A DNA stretch of 29,830 nucleotides. Origin: an uncultured Muribaculaceae bacterium. GTDB lineage: Bacteria > Bacteroidota > Bacteroidia > Bacteroidales > Muribaculaceae. A program made the position numbers and the translations under genes. The first letter of the stretch is position 1. Each line of letters begins with the position of its first letter. The notes under the pieces are model-generated. The model did not search any database, was not told the origin of the DNA, and was given only the letters and a program-made list of their open reading frames with translations. The stretch is taken from positions 1 through 29,830 of the forward strand of contig CAJTRS010000027.1 of NCBI GenBank assembly GCA_910578805.1, in the 5' to 3' direction. Of the stretch, positions 17,917 through 23,586 are shown one piece after another.

Positions 17917-18368
17917 TTTCCGGAAGTAAACAGTTTGATTAAAAGTGGACGCAAGGGTCGCAGCCACCACCACAATCTTGCTTTGAACCTTGCTCCCCGG
18001 CCACGCAGATTGCCTATGGTGTAGCTGTCACCTTTCTTTCTGTAGCGGCGGCGGCTTATGGCCACACCGAGTATATCGGTTTGCCGGCACCGTTCCCGCA
18101 TGTGCAGGTTGCCGTCGCCCATCAGCACCACATTCTCATCATCGATCGATATGATGCGGTGCATCACGCATCGGCCGGCGTTGTCGCGGACCAGCACTAT
18201 ATCGAAGCGTCTGTATGAAGGGAGGCGTAGCAGGGTCACGCTGTCGGTTTCGTGGCGCAGGAACGGGAGCATGCTGCGGCCGGTCACCACCATGTTTACA
18301 CGCCGGCCTGATGCAAGCAACGGCTCTATCGTTTCCGTCAATTCGTTAGTAGTCGGTCTATAATCCAT
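17913..18368 (-). CDS. S24/S26 peptidase, SipW-like, coupled to ABC exporter
   Basis: A 151-residue protein when started at ATG 18366-18368; an in-frame ATG at 18410 would add 14 residues. TGRSMLPFL carries the nucleophilic Ser32. The next conserved strands are RRFDIVLVRD and CVMHRIISI with His70, then VLMGDGN with Asp85. Ser, His and Asp in this order match SipW/archaeal-ER-type signal peptidases rather than the Ser-Lys bacterial type. No N-terminal membrane helix is visible, but the C-terminus (LWWWLRPLRPLLIKLF) could associate with membrane. The stop overlaps the ABC transporter start by four bases (ATGA). Relatives in Bacteroidetes often sit with PqqD and ABC genes. The substrate is unknown; cleavage of an exported leader peptide is inference. 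Confidence 0.8.
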   Translation of the reverse strand: MDYRPTTNELTETIEPLLASGRRVNMVVTGRSMLPFLRHETDSVTLLRLPSYRRFDIVLVRDNAGRCVMHRIISIDDENVVLMGDGNLHMRERCRQTDILGVAISRRRYRKKGDSYTIGNLRGRGARFKARLWWWLRPLRPLLIKLFTSGK

Positions 18369-18398
18369 AATTCGGTGTTTCGTGGATTGTCGATTGTC

Positions 18399-18418
18399 GG
18401 ACGCACGCATGAGTGTCC
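18399..18418. repeat. Palindromic element, degenerate copy A
   Basis: GGACGCACGCATGAGTGTCC matches copy B (18790-18809) at 18 of 20 positions. It can fold as an eight-base stem around GCAT, with mismatched or G-T pairs. It lies 31 bases upstream of the chosen start of the S24/S26 peptidase gene. Confidence 0.55.
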
Positions 18419-18628
18419 GCCAAGGAGAGGGGATATGTGGCTTTGTTGGTCATAATGCGGTGGGCAAATGGATTGCTAATCTTTCAGACAACCTATCGGG
18501 ACGACTATTATACCGTCGTGCGGACGTGTATAAGCATAATTTCCTATATTTATTACATTCTTTGGCGGTCGGCGGGAATAGTAGCCGCAGACGCCTGGTT
18601 GCTCTGTGGCCGTGCATAGGAACGCATT

Positions 18629-18656
18629 AACCGTGTAGCTATTTCGGGACACGGTT
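18629..18656. other. Leader hairpin upstream of peptidase gene
   Basis: AACCGTGT (18629-18636) and ACACGGTT (18649-18656) form a perfect eight-base stem with a 12-base loop. It lies just downstream of the minus-strand promoter, within the predicted long leader of the peptidase/ABC operon. A T-run is not present on the minus side, so a simple terminator is not supported. Confidence 0.45.
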
Positions 18657-18693
18657 TATATGTTTTCATGTTTGGTGTAGATTTTATGCAGTG

Positions 18694-18724
18694 CAAATGT
18701 AATCATATTATCTTGTATTTCAAA
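18694..18724 (-). promoter_or_regulatory. Bacteroidetes-type promoter for peptidase/ABC operon
   Basis: The minus strand reads TTTG (18724-18721), 19 bases, then TACATTTG (18701-18694), an exact match to TTTG-N19-TAnnTTTG. The nearest downstream gene on that strand starts at 18368, predicting a 5' leader of roughly 320 bases. Confidence 0.65.
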
Positions 18725-18789
18725 CATGAATGGTGTGTATGATGTGGCATTTGGCCGGAAAGTTGTGGGGCGGTTCGGTTTATGAGTAG

Positions 18790-18809
18790 GGACGCTCGCA
18801 TGAGCGTCC
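18790..18809. repeat. Palindromic element, perfect copy B
   Basis: GGACGCTCGCATGAGCGTCC is a perfect inverted repeat: GGACGCTC, loop GCAT, GAGCGTCC. A second copy lies 391 bases away. The pattern resembles dispersed intergenic palindromes seen in Bacteroidales genomes; genome-wide copy number cannot be judged here. Confidence 0.6.
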
Positions 18810-18877
18810 GTAGGTTGGGTGAGTAAAAGGAATTGTCGGAGACGTACTTATGTGTGCGTAGGAGTGTATTTTAAATA

Positions 18878-18911
18878 ACCGATGGTAGCGCCTGCAGGCA
18901 CTACCATCGGT
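18878..18911 (-). terminator. Hairpin downstream of the OmpA gene
   Basis: ACCGATGGTAGCGCC, loop TGCA and GGCACTACCATCGGT form a 15-base stem with one mismatch on the plus strand (a G-T pair on the minus strand). It starts 26 bases after the OmpA stop, and the minus strand continues TTATTT. This fits a factor-independent terminator with a weak T-tract. Confidence 0.65.
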
Positions 18912-18937
18912 CAAGTTGTCAGATTACATGGTGTGTG

Positions 18938-20167
18938 TTAATCAGGGAGCACGATCACGGCGCGTGAGCAGCGCGGATCGTTATAGAACATGTCGTCAAC
19001 TCCACCCTTGGCTTCCACATGCAGGCGGTCGGCCTTGACACCGAATTCGTTGACCAGACAGTCACGAACAGCTTCGGCGCGTTGGAGCGAGAGTTTTTCG
19101 TTCCATGTTGCAGAGCCGGTGCCCTTGTCGGCATAGCCTGACACTGAGTATTTGCCTTCAGAATTGTTTATGGCCTTGGCCAGGAAGCTCAGGCTTGCAC
19201 GTGCCTTGTCGGATAGTTTGTCGGAGTCGATGTCGAAGAACACAATGTTGCCCGAGGCTATCAGGCGGTCCACACGGGCCGAGGTCTCGGCGCGCTTCTT
19301 GGCGAGTTCGGCCTGGAGGCGGGCGTTTTCGGATTCCGATGCGTTGAGCCTGCCGCGCAGGTCGTTCACTGCCGAATTGTCAACCACGGTACGCGTCATG
19401 GAGTAGGGGCGTTCCCATGAGCTGCCTCCTATTTTCCATGTCACTCCGAGGGTAACATTGAGCAGGGCATCGTAATGGCGTCCGGCACTGCCGCCGCTGA
19501 AACGGTCGTCGGCCACCATGCAGTTGATGTCGAGGTTGATGTCAAAAGCGCGGCTGAGGCGGAAAGCGTTGCTCACACCCACATTGCCGGTAAACTCATT
19601 GGCTTTTGGCGAGTCCCACACATGTGCCCAACCGAATCCCACGTAGGGTATGCAGCTGTAGAGACGGTCGGGATTGTATCCGCCTATGAGGTTGCACATG
19701 TTGAACATCACATCGAGATGGAGGTTGAGGTAGTCAAACTTCGATTTCTCCAGATAACCGTAGTCATGGGTGTATTTCCCGGGCACGGGTTCACCGGTGG
19801 AGTGTATCCCCTCTTTCAGCCATGTCTGAGTGGCGCCCTTGGAGTAGAGTCCGCTGTATGTGAGGCGCATGGCCACTCCGGGGGTGAGCCATTTTCCAAC
19901 CGAGATGTTGAGCGCAGGCGATATGCGGTCGCCTAATTTGCACTGGCGGTCATGGTCAGTGAAGCTGATCTGTGCTCCGGCGCCGGCCTGCAGAAACCAG
20001 TTGTTCCAGATCGGGTTGGTGATCACCCTGTGAGTGTTTTCCATCGGGGTGACGATCTCCTCAGTCACCGTCATGGTCTCGGTGACGGTGGTTGTTCCCG
20101 GAGTCTGTGCCGTGGCCATTGAAGCCATGGCGGCTATGCTCAGAGCCGAAAAAATTGCTTTCTTCAT
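18938..20167 (-). CDS. OmpA-family outer-membrane protein
   Basis: A 409-residue protein. The signal peptide ends in ATAQ (cleavage after A20). A predicted beta-barrel covers about residues 50-265, with aromatic strands such as WNNWFLQAGAGAQISF and TPGVAMRLTYSGLYS. A coiled-coil linker (NASESENARLQAELAKKRAE) follows, then a C-terminal OmpA domain (about 310-409) with IVFFDIDSDKLSD and NEKLSLQRAEAVRDCL. The Asp and Arg of that last motif bind peptidoglycan in the family. It likely anchors the outer membrane to the wall. It appears to be its own transcription unit: a -7 box lies upstream and a hairpin downstream. Confidence 0.92.
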   Translation of the reverse strand: MKKAIFSALSIAAMASMATAQTPGTTTVTETMTVTEEIVTPMENTHRVITNPIWNNWFLQAGAGAQISFTDHDRQCKLGDRISPALNISVGKWLTPGVAMRLTYSGLYSKGATQTWLKEGIHSTGEPVPGKYTHDYGYLEKSKFDYLNLHLDVMFNMCNLIGGYNPDRLYSCIPYVGFGWAHVWDSPKANEFTGNVGVSNAFRLSRAFDINLDINCMVADDRFSGGSAGRHYDALLNVTLGVTWKIGGSSWERPYSMTRTVVDNSAVNDLRGRLNASESENARLQAELAKKRAETSARVDRLIASGNIVFFDIDSDKLSDKARASLSFLAKAINNSEGKYSVSGYADKGTGSATWNEKLSLQRAEAVRDCLVNEFGVKADRLHVEAKGGVDDMFYNDPRCSRAVIVLPD

Positions 20168-20214
20168 AATTCTATTGATTGTTTATAATGTGATTCTGTC
20201 AAGTGGCGGATAGA

Positions 20215-20222
20215 CAAACTTA
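20215..20222 (-). promoter_or_regulatory. Candidate -7 box for the OmpA gene
   Basis: The minus strand reads TAAGTTTG (TAnnTTTG), about 48 bases before the OmpA start at 20167, in the 79-base gap after the large lipoprotein gene. A matching TTG box at 19-21 bases is not seen. Confidence 0.45.
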
Positions 20223-20246
20223 TGCAGGCGACAGTGTGACGACTGA

Positions 20247-23200
20247 TTATTCTTCGACGCGCGAAGTGTTGTGGTCACGCACTAACCATACGTATATCTC
20301 TCCGTAATAATCATTCGTTAACTGACATACCCAAAAGTTATTTGAATACATATATCGTGACGGTACGGATAATCCCTCATACGCTTTGCCATAAGGGATA
20401 GTGCAGCAGGTTACGGTTCTGGCTGTACCACCGCTCGTAAGAGCGGTGTTGTTGAGTATGTTGTTGACAAACAGGATTGTCAATTCGCGCTGGTTGGGCA
20501 CGCGCCAGCCGTCGGGCAGTGAAGTGTGGGCGGTGCCTCGGTCGTCATTGTAGGCTTTGAGCGCCAGTGCGTTAAGATTGTCAAGTTTCTGTTGTGCCGT
20601 GCTTCCGTTGTAAAAACTCCAGTCTATTTTAAGCGGTTTGTCCATATATTCCATATATTGTGGCGCTTCGTTGTGGTCATTGAAGAATGTGTGGAGAGGG
20701 TATGGCCCTGTCCATGAATTCTGGCGCGCTGCATATGTGTTGCGTATGTGGATTACATTAGGGACTTCGTTATAGGATTCGGTAAGGCGCGATATCTCAC
20801 GAGTCACTTCACTCACGCCCTCGGGCTGGTGGGCTTTTAAGCCGAGATTGCGCACAAATCGCACATTGTGATAAATCTGGAACCAAGAGCTGTTTTCTGT
20901 AAGTTGGTTCTGATGTGAAAATGCGCCTCCCTGGTCAATCCAATATACTCTTCGGGCCGCACGCGGTGATGATGTGAAATATTTGGGGAAGCCAGCATCT
21001 CTGAACGATTTACCGCCGGAAACCTCGGTCTTGGTGTCGTTAAGGATATTGTAGTCAAAGAGTTTATATCTGTCGGGAATGTTTTTGCGTGAAAACCATA
21101 GAATCTGATATTGTGTCAGCGTAGGCACATACCAGTGGATTTCATTTCCGTTAATCTTGCCGTCACCATCGAGGTCGCGGTTGCGCACTGCGAGTGCCTG
21201 CGATACTGTGGTTACGGAACTATTGTTAAGTACATATTCGCCCTTGTCGTTGGTTTTGTAGAACACATCGTTCATTGGCGAAATATTCTGGAAATAATGG
21301 GCGGTGGAGGCTTGTCCGTTAATATCGGTGCTCAAATCGTAGTCTTCTGGCTGATTGCTTCCCCATTGTAAAGCGTGGCTGAAATATTTATTGTTGGGTG
21401 GGTTAATGTAGGTAGGGCAAGCTGTAGGCTCTTCGACTTGTTCGAAGCCGAAAGGATTGTTGCCAGTGGGTACATCTGAAAGGTCGTAGGAGGACTGTAT
21501 GGGTTTCTGGCTTATGTAGAAGCCGGTGTTGGGGCCGAGGACGCTCTGGCCGTTGGGCGACACGAGGCGCTTGTCGGGGTTGAAGATCATTACGCGGTCA
21601 TCGACTGTGAAGCCTGCCCACTGGCCCTGGGGCATAGAGGTGTGGGTGTAGATGTTTTCATCGACAAAGGCGGCGGTGTAGTAGTAATCGCCGTCAAGCA
21701 CGGCATACTGCCCGGGGTTTGTCGCGAGGTCGGTGATATAACCGAGACCGGTATTGAGAGTCACAGTGCCGTCAGTATTGGTAGTGATGCCTGCGTAGCT
21801 GGGGAATGTGTTTTTGTCGGCGGGTTTCTGGAACTGAATCCATTTGTAGTCGTCGGTGCCGTCGGCGCGTGAATTGGGTGAAGCGGCTATTTCGTCAAGG
21901 TTGATCACTTTGCGTCCGCCGGTCAAGGGGGTGGAGAGTATTATCTGGTTGGGCATTTTGTTGCCGTCGTCATCGGTGAGGTTAAATTGCTTGGCGGGAA
22001 TCCGGAGCATCACTTTCTCGTAATGGGCATCGAGATTTACGCGGTGCGATGCATAGATATTGCCCTCAAATGCCGGATTCTTGGTCGATCCGTCAGTGAC
22101 GTTGACATTGGCGGTTATGGAGCTGGCTCCGTTGACAGTCACTGTGTAGCGGTGATACTGGTTGCGCATCACGTTGTAATCGTCAAATCCCTTTGTGGCC
22201 GATGAGAAGTCGCCGAGGTGGATTATGAATCGCACCACGCCGTTGTAGGTTTCGTTTTGTGTTTCCGTGTCGGTGGAGGCGGGACCGGAATAGTCGCCCT
22301 CTACTACCACATAAGTGGAATTGGCCGGAGCCGAGAGGAACTGGCGGTTGGCCATGTCGGCTCCTGAGCCGGTGGTGTGGTCCCACGATTCGCGCTGCGC
22401 CCATGTGGTGGCCATGGTGAGACCCTGAGCCTCGCGCTCTCCGGTCTGGTCATCTTCGAGCATGAAGAATGTGAACGATTTGCCGTCGATGATACGCTGG
22501 TCGGCAATGTCGAATGTATTGGCCTTTTTTTCACCGAGGTCGAAGCGCCAGTCGCCGAACATTGCGGCGTATTCCGGCAGGTTATACACGGAGTACTTTG
22601 TTGGGGTGAAGTTAGGTTGCAGACGTCCGTCGCCCCCCGGCAGTACACCGTTGACGAAGTTGAACTCTATGCGGGCTATGCCCCTTTTGAGCGACAGCCG
22701 TGGCTCGTTGGTGGCCGGAGAGGGCTGTATCTCGAAGTTTTCTATATATCCGCTCATGGGGAATCCGTAACGTCCGGAGAGTTGTATGTTTTTGTTTTCC
22801 TTATTGTTGTAGAACGGCATTTCGCGCAGCTTGTCTTCGGTCAGATTCTCGGCCATGAGATCCTCGGTGGTGATGTTGCCGAACGTACTTTTCCAGTTGG
22901 CTATAATATAGAGACGATAGACGCCGGAGTAGGCCTGGACGGCCTGGCTGAGTTTGTATGTACGCAGTCCGTCGGCTCCGGCGGTGCCTACCTGCGTAAG
23001 GTACGGGGTCAGGTCAATCGTCATTTTGCGCAGGCTTGTGGTCTCATAGCCTATTATCATGAGCTGGGTGATCTCGCTCTCGGCGTCGGCTATGGCGCGT
23101 GAGTTGTTGACCTCCTGCTCGGCGGGCACCGTAACTGTAAGGTTGAGGATAGCGGGCAGGCCTTCCGGAATATCTGTTCCGGTGTTGAATACTTCATCGT

Positions 23201-23264
23201 CATCGCAGCTGCTGAAGCAAAGAACCGCGGCGATGGTCATGCATATCAGACGTATTTTGTTCAT
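20247..23264 (-). CDS. Large surface lipoprotein, fimbrillin/DUF4906-like
   Basis: A 1005-residue lipoprotein. The signal peptide ends in CFSSC (lipidated C20), followed by the acidic CDDDE typical of surface export. The N-terminal third (LNLTVTVPAEQEVNNSRAIA, then YSGVYRLYIIANWKS) resembles fimbrillin/Mfa-type domains and the DUF4906 group of Bacteroidales, often tip or accessory subunits of type V pili. Near residues 690-705 is DLDGDGKINGNE, a good match to an EF-hand-like calcium loop. The C-terminal part (TSLPDGWRVPNQRELTIL and a late NNFWVCQL segment) resembles the Fib_succ_major/DUF1566 ligand-binding fold. It probably acts as a cell-surface adhesin, but the target is unknown. Its C-terminal coding half is AT-richer than the rest. 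Confidence 0.7.
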   Translation of the reverse strand: MNKIRLICMTIAAVLCFSSCDDDEVFNTGTDIPEGLPAILNLTVTVPAEQEVNNSRAIADAESEITQLMIIGYETTSLRKMTIDLTPYLTQVGTAGADGLRTYKLSQAVQAYSGVYRLYIIANWKSTFGNITTEDLMAENLTEDKLREMPFYNNKENKNIQLSGRYGFPMSGYIENFEIQPSPATNEPRLSLKRGIARIEFNFVNGVLPGGDGRLQPNFTPTKYSVYNLPEYAAMFGDWRFDLGEKKANTFDIADQRIIDGKSFTFFMLEDDQTGEREAQGLTMATTWAQRESWDHTTGSGADMANRQFLSAPANSTYVVVEGDYSGPASTDTETQNETYNGVVRFIIHLGDFSSATKGFDDYNVMRNQYHRYTVTVNGASSITANVNVTDGSTKNPAFEGNIYASHRVNLDAHYEKVMLRIPAKQFNLTDDDGNKMPNQIILSTPLTGGRKVINLDEIAASPNSRADGTDDYKWIQFQKPADKNTFPSYAGITTNTDGTVTLNTGLGYITDLATNPGQYAVLDGDYYYTAAFVDENIYTHTSMPQGQWAGFTVDDRVMIFNPDKRLVSPNGQSVLGPNTGFYISQKPIQSSYDLSDVPTGNNPFGFEQVEEPTACPTYINPPNNKYFSHALQWGSNQPEDYDLSTDINGQASTAHYFQNISPMNDVFYKTNDKGEYVLNNSSVTTVSQALAVRNRDLDGDGKINGNEIHWYVPTLTQYQILWFSRKNIPDRYKLFDYNILNDTKTEVSGGKSFRDAGFPKYFTSSPRAARRVYWIDQGGAFSHQNQLTENSSWFQIYHNVRFVRNLGLKAHQPEGVSEVTREISRLTESYNEVPNVIHIRNTYAARQNSWTGPYPLHTFFNDHNEAPQYMEYMDKPLKIDWSFYNGSTAQQKLDNLNALALKAYNDDRGTAHTSLPDGWRVPNQRELTILFVNNILNNTALTSGGTARTVTCCTIPYGKAYEGLSVPSRYMYSNNFWVCQLTNDYYGEIYVWLVRDHNTSRVEE

Positions 23265-23325
23265 AATAATGTTTTAAATTGATTGGTTATAATCCATTTT
23301 GTGAGAAAAATGTGTATATCTGTCG

Positions 23326-23333
23326 CAAAATTA
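23326..23333 (-). promoter_or_regulatory. Candidate -7 box for the large lipoprotein gene
   Basis: The minus strand reads TAATTTTG (TAnnTTTG), about 62 bases upstream of the lipoprotein ATG (23264). The nearest TTG lies 22 bases upstream, slightly outside the usual spacing. It may separate this gene from the export operon. Confidence 0.45.
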
Positions 23334-23354
23334 CGGATAGTAACGGGGCTGTTG

Positions 23355-23531
23355 TCAATCAAATGTTATGTTGTTGTCGATTGCCTCATAGTTTTCCACC
23401 TGTATGTTGCCTTGTTCTTCCTCTTCAGGCGGATTGAGTGTGGATTCTTCATTTGACGAAGCGCATACACCCTGCTCTGTAGCTATGCGGGTGAGTCTGC
23501 TCTGCGGTGTTAGATAATGTTTGCGTGTCAT
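23355..23531 (-). CDS. 58-residue acidic peptide of unknown function
   Basis: Starting at ATG 23529-23531, 55 bases after the BY-kinase stop, the peptide begins MTRKHYLTPQSRLTRIATEQ, continues GVCASSNEEST and ends with a strongly acidic, proline-containing tail (PPEEEEQ) and NITFD. A short basic/aromatic start, a xYxxPxxxxxxIxxExG segment and a CASS motif are characteristic of the many small uncharacterised peptides of Bacteroidales. An upstream in-frame extension exists only because it reads out of frame through the kinase repeat, so the shorter start is preferred. It has no signal peptide or membrane helix. It could be a peptide substrate of the PqqD/kinase module, but nothing in the sequence proves that. 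Confidence 0.6.
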   Translation of the reverse strand: MTRKHYLTPQSRLTRIATEQGVCASSNEESTLNPPEEEEQGNIQVENYEAIDNNITFD

Positions 23532-23586
23532 CTGTTTGTATATGTTTTTAGTTATTGTTTCTTGGGTTGAATAGGGTGGTTTGCTA

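Larger units (their letters stand above)
18369..18937. other. Non-coding interval with promoter, hairpins and repeats
   Basis: These 569 bases contain no convincing gene. Short frames on both strands (about 55-80 codons) show no family features. It holds, from right to left: the terminator-like hairpin of the OmpA gene (18878-18911), one copy of a palindromic element (18790-18809), a consensus promoter (18694-18724), an 8-bp stem hairpin (18629-18656) and a second, degenerate copy of the element (18399-18418). A segment near 18500-18530 (CGTCGTGCGGACG) looks like further decayed repeat material. Confidence 0.6.

Noticed and set aside
18382..18630. Short plus-strand frames (68-82 codons) in the intergenic interval
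   Set aside because: No signal peptide, motif or ribosome site stands out and the two frames overlap. The interval is better explained by promoter, hairpins and repeats.
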